A DNA stretch of 64,000 nucleotides from Phalacrocorax aristotelis (lineage: Eukaryota; Chordata; Aves; Suliformes; Phalacrocoracidae), in contig NC_134277.1 of assembly GCF_949628215.1 (NCBI RefSeq), positions 28,657,058 to 28,721,057 of the forward strand. The letters run 5' to 3'. A program made the position numbers and the translations under genes. Numbering within the stretch: position 1 is the stretch's first letter; each line of letters begins with the position of its first letter. The notes under the pieces were generated by a model. It had not been told where the DNA came from, did not search any database, and worked only from the letters and a program-made list of their open reading frames with translations. Shown here in pieces: positions 25,901-40,900 of this stretch.

Positions 25901-28900
25901 CTCCACACCAGTAAGTTCATCCTCACAGTGAGGCCTCACAAGCACATCTGCCTGCTCCACTCCTTACTGCCCAGCTATACCTTTCAGGGAAAAACCCCTA
26001 AGTGAGATTTCATTCATCACATTTACAGTAACATTGCACTGGATAAAACCATGTCCAACAGGTATTAACATTCTTTGTACAGCTTCTCTTTCAAGAGTTG
26101 AAAAAATGCTTCTGGATTTTATTTAACCTTTAATTGACTGCCTAATAGGATTCTGACTAACACAGCTCTCCACATATTATGGCCATTAATCATTATTTGC
26201 ACACAGCTCATTTCTGTGGAGACACAATTTTTTGTATGAGAGAAAGAAAGGACAAAAGTGGTTGTATTTTTTGTCTATTTGCCAAAGAAAGAGAAGATTT
26301 TTCTCTACCTGACTAGCCCAATAGCCCACATAGCTACTACGTGTAAAAATTTCTTACTGCTAATGTAATTAGGCTCATTTAATTAGAATGAAACCTGACC
26401 TAGGGGATGTTCTCATCATTTTATCTGGATGACTGTAAAGTTTTAGGATGGAAAATATGAATGGTAAATGACTAATATTTTTATTCCTATGGAAGTATAA
26501 GCCTTCCAGACTTCTAAGTATGCAAGTGCTTATATATATCTATGCTTGGAAGTGCAAGTCTTTCAGGTTAGAAGCAGAAGACTCACCCCCAATGATTCCC
26601 TGGGATCAAAAGCCTACCTGCAGACAGGAAAGTGAGGAGGTATAACGCAGTCAAATGAAAAGTAATCTACTGTTCAGTCTAGTGTTTCCAACAGCTCTCA
26701 TATGTACTATTCAAACAATTATAATCATTACCAAAGACTGCTTCCATAAACATAGAATATCTTTCTATTTACTCTTTTCTGTCAGGACAGCTACTTCACA
26801 TGTGCCTAGTATACCTTGTGGTGTGGCATTCAGTGGTTGCTTAAATGATCAGGTTCAAGCTTTCAGATATACTATGACATTTTATTTTAAAGAATGCCTA
26901 TTAAAACTGCACTGTTCCCTTCTGATGGTTAGGTATCTTGATGTACGGAGAACAGTTGCATTCTCAGTTGCAACTGGGCTGCCAATGCTGTGATAAGTTA
27001 TCAAAAAACCCCAAAAGCTCTCATACAATCTGAAGCTGTCACCCAGATGCAGCAATGGGGATGTGTCCCACAATTATTACTCTGTGTCCAGACCACAAAA
27101 TCTGAACACAAAATTTGAAGAACACCCATACTGGTTTAGACCAAAGGTACATCAATTCTGATATCCTTTCTTCAATATTTACCCAGCATGGAAGGAGGAC
27201 AGCCTGATCAGGAAAGTGGTTTTCCCAGGGTGAGGGTCACCCCTTGCATTCCTAGAGTGCTGGTCTTCAATCTTCCCAAATGCAGGAAATTCAGCTGCAC
27301 CATTTGTGGTTACCAGGCTGTGTTCATTCTTTTCCTGTAAAAGACAAATACTGAAAATAATTGAAAGAAAAAAACAAACAAACAAAAAGAGGCAGACCAG
27401 TACCTACCCACCAGCAGAAGGTGCTGAAGCTCCATAAGAAGTCACTGTGGCACCTCAGCTCTGGGTGTGTCCTCCAAGTCACGCATTGGTTCCCTGTCTG
27501 CATCTGAGACCGGATGTGTTCCTGAGGAACACAGGAATGAGCAGCACACAGTGAAAGCCGTACAACTGCTCAAACCAGCTGAAGAAGAGTTAATCCATAT
27601 TTTCAGCCTTCCATCCCCCCCTTTTCGCCTCATGGCATATCTTACAAGAGATACAAGTGCTATAGGCTCCCTTGATGGTTCTTGGAGCGCAGGCTTCCTT
27701 CTGAGAAGGTAGGACTCCCTGATTGCCTATCCAAAAGAGTGCGGTGGACAATGCGTCACTTAGGCAGAAAAAGAGTTTGATCAGCTAGAAGAAGCTGATG
27801 GTGCAAAAAATGGATGTCCTGCCTCCAGCCTGTAAAGAAGGGCAGTTACTGTCTCTGGGGTGACACCTAGATCCCTCGGATGTTTTATGTAAAATCATTG
27901 TTTTGAGTGTGAATAAATTAGTCTAAAGAGGCTTGTCTTTTCAAAGCAGTAAAATTATCAATTAATATATGCTACTGGCACTAAAGTAAAACAAATCTAA
28001 ATAACATAAATGGAAGGCATTTTGTTGAAAATAAAACCCAATCCCTAAAGCATAGAAGCAGATAGCAAAGAACACACAAATGGAGAGAACTGTTAGTAAC
28101 ACTTCTGAACACTTCCTCTCCCCCTAAACTGAAATGTCAAGGGCTTCTTGAGCCAGGAAGCTCTCCCTGGATTTTTTTCTCCCCTTTGAGTGTGGAGCAT
28201 GGCTGGATGTTAATGAACCCAAGAAATGTTTTTAGCAGCTGCAGCATCCCAGAGAACGATCTTCACAACTTGCCCCTGTGCTATATATCTCCTTGTAAAC
28301 CTTCCTCCCGCTGGCTGCCCTGTAATGCCTCCTGCTTCTTATACTGGGAGAGGTGGTGAAAAGCGAGTCCATATCTATCTCTCTACAGAAGACTGTTATC
28401 ATCTCCCCTTTGGTTAGGTCCTTCAGCCTGAAAAATTACCAAATCCTCTGCCTGACACCCACCTGGAGTCCCCCAAGCACCCCACGTCATTATCAACTCA
28501 ATAGCTTCAAACCAGAAGGCAAAGGCTCTGTATATGTTTCTGTTGTACATATAGACAAGTCCAGGGTCCAAAGACAAGATATGGATAACTTAAAGTAGAC
28601 AAGCTGTTCAGTGAGCCAGCAAATACAGTAATTCGGTTTCTTTAGGCTCTACCCTATCTTAGTTTTCTGCAGCCATATCCTGTGGCCTTCTCTCCAATGG
28701 AGAGGAATCATTTCAGCCTTGCTGTTACAAGAGGCACTCTGTTTTCCTGAAGCTTGAGGAAAATGTTTTAGAGGTCAATACTTTTCCAACATTTGGTTGG
28801 AGCTGTGACTATCATGTTGAAAAATGTTCATAGTGGGCTGAAGGACTGATGAAGAAACACTCGGAAATCATGATGATATAATTCTTATTTCCTAGGAAGC

Positions 28901-31888
28901 TGAGCTAAAGCCTACATTGAACTAATAAATTATTATTCATTCCAAATCACATTTTTCATATGATCTACTCTTTCATGAGCAGAAAGGAATATTAGGCATG
29001 TAAATCCTTTATTCATTGACAAGATAACAGACCTGCTAATATAAAAGCATTTTTATTTTACATATGAAAAGTAAGTCCAATTTAATAAGAAAGCGTTTAT
29101 CTTCTGTTTTCTATTGTTTTAGTGATTCAAAACCTGAGAAATCCTGAATTAATTAGAGAATGAGTTAGTTAATAAATTAATTATCCTGCATATTATTTTA
29201 CTTTGAAATATCAATGCCGATCCAAAATTGGCAAAGAGAATGAAATTCTGCAGATAGGATGTTAATATGGAGGGAATAATTCCATCAAAGCAAAAGGCTG
29301 ATTGTTTGATGGTGGTAGAGGCAAAGGAAGAGGGAGAAAAGACCTGCCTGACCCCAAATTTAAATTCTTTTTAAATGAAACAGGGTCCACCCTTGATAAA
29401 ACCACCTTATGTTACATACTGGCACATTTGGCACATTGTAGATTATCACAACAGTATAACACCACTCAGCATTTCCATTTCCAAATATGATTGAATGATC
29501 CCAATCCAAAAATGCTTGCTTAATCCCTTTGTGCACCTTCTTTATCATGCAGATACTCTCAATGCATTTGCAATGAGTTCCCATATCCTTCCTGTTATTT
29601 CAGACATGACGAAGCAGCTCAGGTGCTTTTGGACCAGTATGGAAGCTGTCCATCTTTCTTGTCCCATGGTGCCATTTCTGTTGTGCAGCTCCTGATCTTG
29701 GCTTTGATATATGGTCCTGAAGGATTTATTTGAGAGTGATGTTTTTCCCTCTTTGCTCTAAAATGTTGAACAGTGACTGCAGTTAGTTGAGACTCTGTGA
29801 TGACATTGACAACTTAGACACTGTGCACGGCTCATCACTGAGAGGAAAAAACTGCAACATGTTTAGGAATAGCGAATGCAGCTTTGAAGATCAGTTAACT
29901 TTCTTCACCGAGACAGATTGTTTAAGTGGAAAAATCTCTTTAACATACTTTGTGCTTCTATTATATCGTTTCATAATGTCCTACCACAGCATATAAAATA
30001 ATGTGCAGTTTACCTAACATGCAAAGCTTCTTAACACTTCAAGAGGTTTCTTTTTGTCTTTCCATTTTTTACCTACTCTATTCAAATAAAATCTTTCCAG
30101 TGAGAATATCCACGAGATCCTGCTTGCATGATTAGGAGGATGGTCCATGTCAGCACTTTAGGGAAATGTATAAAAACATCTCTAGTGAAAATGTCACAGG
30201 TAAGGTTATTTTACAAGACACACTCTTCTTAGATTAAAAACAGGGTTTCTGACAGAGTGATATAAAATATGAATGTACTAAAAAGCACTAGTTTCTACCA
30301 AACCCAAACTGAATATAAGAGGGATAAAGGTTTCAGAACTAACAGGAACAAATTCTCATCATTCCTGTTTACTCTGATTTAAATATAATTCTGAGCTTGC
30401 TTCTCCTTCTACAAACCTGAAAATCCTATTTTACAGCCCTAAGGGCAAATTGGCCAGACATGGACTGGACCATTCACTGAAAATGGGAATCTGTAATTCT
30501 TTTATTTTGAAAACTGAAGATGCAATCACTCGCGATGTTTTAATGCCATAGGTACCATGATCTTGATTAAGATCTCTATAAGATTCCTAAAGCACCCTTG
30601 GGATAGGAATAATGTTGAGTAACTGTATCCATATAATATTCAATTATGGCAAAATACCTTCATGTAGGCAATGTCTGTATTACTGGGCTTGGGATGCAGA
30701 CAGATCCCTGAGTTCAGGTACATAACTTAGCCACATACCAACTCTGTCTGACAGCAAAACCTGGGTGTCCATCACCAGGATGTGGGAGAGGAATCACAGA
30801 ATGATGCAAATAGGTTCCTGTTGTGGGTAACTGGTGGCAGTCCTGTGGCACGTCACAGTCTGCTTCAGAAGGTGACTCAAGACACAAACTGGGCACCAGG
30901 AGAAGGCAGCTCATCCCTCCTGTCATAGGACAAATCCCACCCTGGAGTATCTGCTAAGTAAAAACAGTTCTAAATGCTCAGCTGCAAAATATAGCCACTC
31001 AGAAGAAAAGGATGAGAAGAGAGCAGGAAATTTGTATAATGGATCTTGCAGAAACACGAAAAGTACTATTGCTTTATGCAATTATAAGTATAATAGCTCC
31101 TTTTTGGAAAGGAAGGAAAAAAATCATATATCTGTTATTTTTATATTACCCTACTGCTATGTTATGTTATATTCAGACCATCTACAACTTGAATGGAATT
31201 ACTATGTACTAGACAGGGATGAACTATACAAATCATCTGTTTTCCCCTCGTGAGTACAAAGAAATAGTCACCAAAACCATTTCTCTCTCTTGTTTGTACT
31301 AGCAGCCCTGGACAAGAAATAGTTCTCTCCCCTTGAGTAAATATACCACAGCAGCCCTGATCACTAGTGGCACATTTGCATGGTCTAAGTCACGAATCCA
31401 AAGTGCAAAATTACTCACTGCCCCCACCTCTCCCTCCGCTCAGGAAGCACAGCACTATCTTTTTTGAGTTCTTTACATATCAATTCTTCATACATCATCT
31501 TTTGATTTATCCCAAATAAAAATAGCTCAATTTGAGTTTCTTGTATCTGGAAATGTTAAAATCACTGATTATTTGCTGAAGTGTTAGCGTGTAAAGCCAA
31601 AATCGAGCAGCAGACCTTTACCACCTCACACCACAGCACCACTTCTGCCCTCGCCTTGCATCAGACACGCCCTTTGGCCAGACCGTGGCACTGACCACAG
31701 GAGAGCATCCAGGCTGAAAACAGCACATTCCTCACAGGGTGGTCAGCATGCTGACTGGGACATGTGGGACAACAGTTGCAGGTGAGCAGCAAGAAAAGAA
31801 GGAGTTAGAGACACATTTCCCAGACCAACTCTGCCTGTGCCACTGATAGTCTGTTGCCAAGCACACCCCCCTCTGCCACAGAGGAACT
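25901..31888. other. Intergenic DNA, no gene seen
   Basis: AT-rich sequence without a supportable gene. Near 26,355-26,385 there is a small group of homeodomain cores (GTAATTAGG, TTTAATTAG), and near 29,145-29,185 an AT-rich group (TTAATTAG, AAATTAATTA). Both could be parts of regulatory DNA or simple AT richness. One possible ancient repeat lies near 27,121. Confidence 0.6.
27121..27190. mobile_element. Possible ancient amniote interspersed repeat
   Basis: The words CATACTGGTTTAGACCAAAG and GGTACATCAA, then ATATCCT, resemble a repeat common in turtles and birds that contains ACTGGGTCAGACCAAAGGTCCATC and CAGTATCCTGTC. I believe it derives from an old CR1-type element, but the family assignment is from memory. 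It is short and diverged; a chance match is unlikely over this many words but cannot be excluded. Confidence 0.45.
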
Positions 31889-31965
31889 TAGATTGGGAGG
31901 TACCTCTGGAATTCACCCACTCCAGCCCTTCTTAATGCCAGGAGACCTTCAAAGTTAGATCAGGG
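31889..31965 (-). mobile_element. Old CR1 3' fragment
   Basis: The string contains GGAGGTACCTCTGGA, CACTCCAGCCCTTCTT and CTTCAAAGTTAGATCAGG, in the order found near the 3' end of CR1 elements read in reverse (GGGACCTCTGGAG, TCCAACCCCCCTG, AAAGTTAGATCAGG). It is more diverged than the copy at 25.6 kb and has lost the ATTCTATG tail. Where it ends beyond the AGATCAGG word is unclear. Confidence 0.65.
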
Positions 31966-34900
31966 GACTGATCTGCACTTCATCACCATGGATAGACTGA
32001 GAGTACCCACTCTTGTGCTTCTCAAGCAGTTATCTGCATATCATTACACAGAAGGGGATCATCTTCTACAGCAGAGATGCCACCCAGCAAACTGACTGGG
32101 ACACTGTAGTTTCTGATCATGGAATCAGTCTAAGCCAAAACACCCCTCAAAACTTTTCTCCAAGTCTGAAACTCTCCTGTTTCCTCCAAGCAAGCATCAC
32201 CTCCTGCATGCAAGCCTGAGCTGCAGTTCTGCCTTTAGCTTTTAACCTGTCCTGCTCTACTTGTTTCCTCCTCTTCTCCAATGCCTTTCACATTCTTGAA
32301 GAGTGGGATCCCGTCTCCCATTATGAAGCCAATCTAATACAAGTGCTGGTCCTCAGGACTGGCCACGCAACTGAGGGTAACTTCAAGAAGTTGTTTCATC
32401 TGGAGGTGTTTTTTTAACATTTTGGTACCCCCTAACCAGCACCTTCCACCCTCAAGAAGCCAACAAACTTTTTTCAGGATCTTCTTCCAGGACACACCAG
32501 GCATTGTCTGCATACAGGGCTGCATGTGGCTGCTCCATGAGGATCTTCACGCTTTAATTCTGTTGCTACCTCCTGCTGCTCAGTCACAGATGTCACCTCC
32601 TTTTCACAGGTCTTGGGAACACATGGGGAGTATGGCATTTGGTGAAGATCCTTTGAGCACAAAAGACCCAGAATTGCTTGCAGTATCACAACCTCTGTTC
32701 TCCATGTGCAGCCACAGCAAAAAAAATGACCTACTCATCTCTGTTTAAGAGAAGGTAAGAGATAATTTTATGCATATTTTGACATCAAGGGGATTAAAAT
32801 GGTGCTTATGCATGCTCTGGACTGGGGATGCTCTCCTAATCATTGCTTTACTTCTGTGAAAAGTCGCACCAAAATAATTTATTCTCTAAAAAAGGTATAG
32901 AAGAGCTAAAATGCCTTTAAAGTAGAAGTAGTAATGATAGTGATGGCAAAATTAGTCTAGCCCTTAGCTAATAAGTTTAATGACATTTTTAAGAGAAAAG
33001 GCTTTTGTTTTACCTGATGTTTGTTTTCCATGTTGAACACTTGAATATGTGTGTAGAGCTTGTCTGTACATTAATAAAAGAACTGTAATCAAATCAGTCT
33101 GCCAGAGACAAACCTTTGCTTTCAAAAGTTAGTATTAAAAATACAGTACAGAGTTTGACTCAGAAAGCAAATGCTGTCATGTTCCATCTTTCTTAAGCAA
33201 AATATCAAGGGAAAAACATAAAAAGTGGGGAAGACTACTAAAGATTAATGAAATATTTGAGAACATATAAAAACAGAATACATGTGTCCTGAGGTAATAG
33301 ACCTCAGACCTATGAGTAATATTTTTGTCTTTGATGTGTCCAAATATATTTAACATGTTTCTCTTCATTTGCTGCACTAAACTTGGGGTAAGCTACTCAA
33401 ACTTAGAAATATCATAACCAGTATTTTTATGAATTATATATCAGCACATTTGTGTGGAAAGATGTGAACATTTTATGAGCACAAACTCTCTTCATTCTAA
33501 AATGGCGAGGAAACTGTCCACTGCTCTAGCTTTCATCCGGAGCATGTTTATTCAACACACACCCTTAGAGTAGACATCTTTAGTCTGGGGTAAACCTTAT
33601 ATTATCCTAATATTATTAATGAAGAATTTTACTTAAATATGGATTAGAAATGCTGCAGTGGACGTGTATCTGCAAAGCTTATCAGCACTGCTAAGAACAA
33701 CATCACCTTTCAGTCTAGTTTCACTAACCAGAGCTTTACCTGAAGCCTGGTGCCTTCATCCTCTTTTCTAAACCTAAGAATAAATAACTCAGCAATATGC
33801 GTTACCTTTTATGCATTACCCAGTGAATGCACTCCAATTATAGCAGATCCACATGTAATCTACCTCTCAGATCAGATAAAACGAGTGGCATCATTCCTGT
33901 AATTTTAAAAGACCACAGCAGTTCCCCTCAGCCCTTTGGCAGAGTGGTTGCGGGTCTTTACTTTCAGGGAAAAGCAATGAGCTGATGAGATGCCTAACTT
34001 GAAGATGAGTAGGATAGGAGAGCTCCACACCGTCTACTGACTAACCCTACGTGGTCTCACTGTTTGTGCACGAGATGTCTGAACTCTATTTTGAAGCGTC
34101 TGATGCTTCCTGGTGTTGGATAGAAGTAGGAACCTGAATTTCAGTCCCTAATAAGCAGCTAAAACTTAAAGATGGTGGTCCTTAGTTTTAATGTACCTAT
34201 ATCCTCTTAAAAATCTAAAAATTTTAGTAATTTTATATGAAAACCTAGGAAAACTTCTCTTCCATAATTTGGAATACATGCAAGGTGCGCGATATGGTTC
34301 CATCATTTGGAGGTAAACACCATGACACCTGAGCTATGTTTTTCCAAATAACTATTCTTTCCTCATGTTCCTGGCTGCAGACAAGAAGCATTGCTTGTGG
34401 AGGGCAGAGCCAATGCATCCAGCTATGTGTGCAGCTGTGGGTGCAGAGAGCCAAGCAGACTTGCAAGTTGGCAGATTATGTGGGAGTTAGCACAGCTGCA
34501 AATTTGCTCATCATTTCTGTCTGAATTCATTATTCTGGATGTCCTGGGAAAATCAGCTGTCTGGGAAACCATTCAGGCTGCTCTTTCATAATCAATACAA
34601 ACTACAAAACATATTTGCATACACATACTACAGTGCATCTGTGCGGACATTGGCACTGATCTGTCACTCAGACACAATGTTATCAGTCCAAGATAAGACC
34701 TCATACACCTCTTATTGAGCTAAAATATGACAATTTTACCTTAACTGGAGAATGGTGCAAACCTAGATGAGACCTACCTCTTACTGCTGCAAGTGAGCAG
34801 AAAAGGGAGGAATTCAGGAGGCAGGGAGACAGATGCCTGCTCACAGGGGTATACCTCTTTGTGAGTGTGGCTGGGGGGTGCACAGGAGCAGGTCTTAGAC

Positions 34901-37900
34901 TTGGGAATGACGGAGTCCTCAGCTGTGTGAAGCCTTGAAGCGATGAAAGCTTTACTTTCTAGCTAAGTTATGACCTAGTGATATTTTCTCATAGGTATAC
35001 CTAAAAGACTCGGTTTTGCCACCTTCTTTCTTTGAGTACTTCTTATTTTATATCTCAGACTTACAGAGCATTAATTTCCCCTTTAAGACTGGCTGAATTG
35101 CTAATTGGGCTGCAGCTGGGAAGTGTCTCAGGCCGATCACTGATCTCATTTCAGATGAACACAAGTCCAGTAGATGTGAGGACTCTCCCAAAGGCACGAG
35201 TGGTTCCAGGTTAACATCTCATTTACCCTTGTTCATTGGTCTCTGTTGAGCAGAGGTAGAATCTGGGAGCAAAGTCATTAGAGCAGGTGAGATGTGAATG
35301 CATGGAAAGGGAGGGTGAGGAAGAAGGCTTTTATACAGCTCTGACTTTCAGGGCACCACAAGGCACAGCAGCCAGGGCCCAAACACTCAACAGGGAGTCC
35401 CTCCTCTTTAGCCCAACCCAAGGCTGTGTGATGCTCCCGCTCTGTCCTCCAGCCTTTTGCAAACGCTCTCAAGTCTTTCATCATGCACATCAAAAGGAAT
35501 TCTAGAAGAAACAGATGCAAATAATCTAAGCATATATCCCACCATATCAAGCAGTGAGGGCTGCGGGGAGAGAGAAAGTTTCTTTGATTTCCTTGGGCAT
35601 GGAGGTGGTCCCCCAAGACTTGCGGTGAGAAGGTGCCCCCCGCCCCTTTCTGCTGATGAAGGCTGGGCTCACAACTTGTTAAAGCATTTGCGTCATACGT
35701 GGCAAGGTTTTAAAATTGCTCAGAAGTCAGCATGGAGTGAGTGGGAAAGGATGACAGTGAGACAATGAAACTAACAGATAAAACAGCCTCACGTGCAATC
35801 TGATGGAAAAGTCTCAGGTTTCCATAGCATCCACCAGCAACTCTGTTACCTTCCTCCTTAGGACACACTTTTTAATTCTAGCACAAATAGCCCTCCTTTG
35901 GTTAGGCAGCTACTTTTGTAAAATTTCTGTGTAATAAACAATTCCCATAAATTCCCTTCACACTTTTTTTTTTATTTTCCAGATGAATTATTTGGAAGTG
36001 ACCTACTTAAAAATGAACTTGTCACAGATATGAGTTTAGAACTTGAGAGTTTAAAAAGTGAATATATTATAAGATTCAAAACTGGAAGAAAAGACAGCCA
36101 AGCCATAGAATGATATCTTACTTCAAGTGACTATCACAGCCACACGAAAGACTGTCCTTGCTATTTTCTCCCTTTCTCTACTTTTTTTCTGCTTTATGTG
36201 AGCATCTGAACTTCTTAGATCTCCCACTGATTTAGTCCTCGGGCAATTTCTTTTTCTTTACTTCACTTTTATCTCACCATACACAATGTTACATCCAAAA
36301 CTAAGTTCATGGAGGTTTGTTCTAGAAATGCCAACTTGCTTTTACAAGTTGTTGTACTGGGTTTCATATAAGGATTAAGGATTTAGAATGAAGTCTTCTA
36401 AAAATTGTGAAGCAAACAAAAAGCAGAATAATCATAATCAAAATTTCTGAGGACTTCAAAGACTTCTGGAGGTGTTGTGAACTTCTGTTAAAGATACATG
36501 AGGAAGGAGAGAGATACACTGAGATGCAACAAGTGCAAATAATAGAGAAGATAGTGTTATTATGGATTTGTAAAAGCTGTTTAACATAACTACTAAAAAA
36601 ATCATAGTTGTAGTAATATTAGAATAAATTTAAATCTTGCTAAAACTACACCCTTTTATCCTGTTGATTTCTGAATCTATTTTTCAAATGTGCTGTATTA
36701 CTGAGAAAAATATTAATATTCAATGAAGATATAGCAATATAAATTATCTAGTTTCTAAAACAGTAGAAAAAGAGGATGATTCACCAGTGTTTGATCCCAA
36801 GTTAAGAATCTGTTTCAGTTAAGTGCAGATCGCAGCAGCCATGAGCAGCATTAATCCCTTTCTGCTGTTGCAGTGAACACCAGGAAGCTGTGAGGCATCA
36901 GCAGAAGGACCTAGTGCAAAATAAGCCTCATCCTCCCTGTAAGGAGAAGGTCTGGAAGTAGGGGTGGGAGGCAAGGCTGCCCAGCGTTGTGTCCAGGAAC
37001 TGATGGCTGCTCTTGCACCTGTCACAGGGATAAAATAAGGAGAAAAAAGAGTAAGTGGAACAGCATTGACTCCATCGCTTTCCCAGATAACCAAGAGTGC
37101 TGTTGTGTATTCCCATGGCATGGGACCGGGGTCGTTCCTCCTCCTCAGCACTCACTCCAGCATGACCGTCCTCCTCCACGGCTGCCATCTGTGATGGGAG
37201 CCAGCTGGCGCTCAGTGCAATGAGGACAGGTTCTGGTGGCAGAATCAGACAGATACTCAGGTGCTGAAAATGGGCCAAGGGCCTGGCTTTGATGATCCAT
37301 CTGCAAAATTTAAGAAGACCAAGGCCAGCCTTTGAGGGGTCTCTGAGAAAAGATTGTCCTTCCTACAGAAAAGGCTTAAAGGTGTGCTAGAGCTAGATTA
37401 AAAGTCAGCTTTTTTTGTTTCACCGGTTGATGAAGTAAGTTTAAACCCTCCCTTTATCCTCGCAGGTCACTGTGAGGTAGCTTTCAAATAAGCTTGGGCA
37501 ACTGAAGCAAAGAGCCTTAGGGAGAGAGCTCCAGACTCAGAAAGTTCAGTTTGAATCAAATAAACTGATTTATAAATATATTCGTAATCTAATAAGTATT
37601 CAGGAGACAAACAGGGTCTCTGTTTGCATCAGAACAAAGTGATGTCAGCAGTTTTCTTCCAAGAGTGATGAACTTGGTTAATCTGAAGCGTCTGCTCTTT
37701 GGCTGCTCTGAGTCCTTTGCATTGCGAGGAGAGTTTGCATTGCAGTTTTTTCTGGTCAATCTCAGACCAGTGATGCTCACAATCTGCATCAGCCTCTGGA
37801 AATATTTTGTGCCACAATTTGTGGTTGCCCCTGGCATTCAGTTGGTGATGGCAAATGTGAAAAAAAATAAGTTCATGGTTAAAAGAGACAGACACTGTCT

Positions 37901-40900
37901 CTGTGAGGCGAATGCCATTCTGTATTTGCTATTACAATGTGTTGCTAGAATGTCATTCGCTGTTGGTTTTTTTGAACAAAAATGAGCAAGTATTGCATCG
38001 TCCATATTCCTTGTGAAAGCTGTTTGGAGAGCTATGGTAAGGCATCTCCAAGTAGCTGCAAGTCCAGATCTTCTCACTTTTGTTTTGAATGAATACAGAT
38101 CTAGAAATGCCACAGAAGCTTTGGCAGATGCTCAACCCCTCTGATCAGAAGAGCAGGCATCTCTGGGCAATCAGACAGCCAACCTCCCTCCTTCTCCTTG
38201 CCAGCTTCCCCACAGCTTTTTCAAATGTAGAGGTGGCTCTGCATGGCTTTGCTCTTCTCTCTCTGTGATCCTCAAATGGTTGAGGGGAAATGTTTTTTTC
38301 TTCCCCAAGGAGATGCTCTTGAGTAGCTCGAGGCATTCGACTGGACTGCATTTATTCCTCTTGCAGCTGATTGCCTATAGAGCTACTAGGTTGCAAGGAT
38401 AGCCTTGACTGTGCTATTTATTTTATATGTATCTTAATACCCTAACATTTTCATTTCAGTTCGTCCCACATCCCACCCGTACGCCTAAGTGTGGACAAAA
38501 ATGGGCCTCAAATCAGGATTAACGATGCTCACTCCAGGTAAGATGTAAGTGATACTAGTGGCTTGGCGGGAAGGAGAACAGCGATGGGAGTGTAAAAGAT
38601 GACAGGGATCCGAAGAGTGGGGAAACCCATTAACTTTTCTATTCGCAATGAGAACCAGACACGAACATTGCATTTCCAGCTCTTACCAGATCACTAAGTG
38701 CGAGATCAGCCTTGCTTCTGCCTGTACCTGCCCAGGAACGGGCTTTCCTGTGGCATGCAGATCTCACTGCTCTCCTTCTTGCCTGCCTGTGAGCACAATA
38801 TAATTGAAACAATAATGTCTGGTTTCACAAGTAGAAGAATAATCTCTCACTCTTTATGGATGGACAGGAGGGGGAAGAGGGAGAGGTATGCATAATTATC
38901 ACATATGCTTCACACGCATTAATATGTACAAGCATATGCTCTGAAAATGTAAACCTTCATTAAAGCAAAAATTAAAATGACAAACTTGTAATGTAAAATT
39001 TAAAATACAGGTGAAAGAGTAATTCACTAGCCTGGCCATACTTAATTAGAAAATCAGGAAGCTGCTGTGAGTTTTGCTAATTTTTCCAATGCCACTTGGA
39101 TGCTTTGCCAATAAATAATCTTACAGTGTCAAAATCAATCACTGTGTTACAAAGACTCCTCATCTGTGATCGAAATCATTCTATTTCCCCTGGAGATATA
39201 TACCTATGAAAAATTTAAGAAGTCATCAGTCATGGTCTCTCTTTCCAATGTTTACAAAGTTGTATCTTTGGATAAGAACATTTCCAGTGTTCTTGTCGCG
39301 ATAGAAATCAGAGACAGGATCACTGCTCAGGTAGACTGCATCTCATCCCTAATTTTTTGAAGTTATATAAAATAACTGTTCTGGGGCTGCCTTTGTTATT
39401 TATAGATCCCTGCTAAAGGGATGAAAAAAGATCTCAATATATATGAGAATTAGTCTTTAGGTTTAAGCATACAGCATCTAATTATATAGCATGAGACCAT
39501 TGAAGAAAGATGCCAGATGCATTCATTTCATGTCAAGTGTTCTGAAATTATACATACTTGACCGATTCAGATTTGCATTCTGCACAAAATTTTACATGGT
39601 CACTTACAATTTCCTATTTTCCCATAGCACATCAGCCATTTGTGGATGGTATAAGAATCACTTGACAACCGTGCAGCAGCCAATGTGTCTTGCCATTGCA
39701 CTGTCGGACTTTTTACTGGAAATCAAAACATCATCATAAAATTCAAATAAACAGTTCACAGGAATCATCACACAGGATGTGTCATACTAAATCTGTTGAA
39801 AAAGCAATTCCCTGAGGTATGTTTCATAGGCAATTGCTTCCCATATAGTTTTCCATTACTGTTGAGATTCTAGCCACAAGCACCTTTAATCCTGTCCCTA
39901 AACTCAGTTATGGAAACGTCTGGATAAGAACTCCTTTCTCTGTCACTTCCACAGGAAAAAATCGACACCCTATTTCAGTTACCTTGGGTCTAATGATCTC
40001 TTGATTCATGAACAACAATCTTCATGCTAGTTGTTACACACCACATGGTCTAACTGTAACAGGAGGGTGGGTTCTGTGCCCTGAGCACGGATAGAGCAGG
40101 GCTATTCAACATATGCACATGGAACCTGTTCTTTCTCTTACATAATTGTTCACAAGGGAACTCATAAAGCCACCAATGTCTTTCAAAGACATTTTCTTTT
40201 ATGTCTGAGGCTGAGGAAGTTTTTGGCAAAACTGAAGATTTTCATGTTTGTGCACAAAGGACATTTTACCATGGTCTAACGCATCCCTGTGGCAGGGACT
40301 GGGCAGCACAAAGGCAGGAACTTCAACTGCTCCCAGCTCAAGATGTAGCTCTTGGTCCCTCATCTGAGCCTCCTATCTCCTCTCTGAATGAACTCAGAAA
40401 CTCTTCCTAGGAATCGGTTTTGCTCATTAGCCATGAAATGTGCTCGTTTCCTGAAAAGTCCATAGTGTAATCTCCAGGTACTGCAGGGCTAAGAAAGATT
40501 AAGCAGTCAATTTGTTTTGGAAACTGAGAAAAAGAAAAGCGAGCTTGACCTATTAGTCATTTTTTCACTCCCACCCAAACTATTAGGTAAGTCTGAGATA
40601 AAGTACTTGAATTCATTAAAATGTCTGAAGAAAGGAACACTTTTTAATTTTCCGTCACTTGCTCTCTCAGAAATGAAAATCCCTGTAATTTCATAGGTTA
40701 AGTTATGATTACACCCATTTTGATAAAATGCTGAATTACAGAACAGATAGGACTTTTCAGTTCAAATTTATCGTACTTATCATGGACTCCTGGATGACAG
40801 AGTCAGCTTCAGAGGAAGCCGAGAGTTCTCAGGATTTCTGTAAAACATGAGCTTCATTGACACTTGTAGGACTGGCAAGCCTGGTTTGATATATCTGAAC

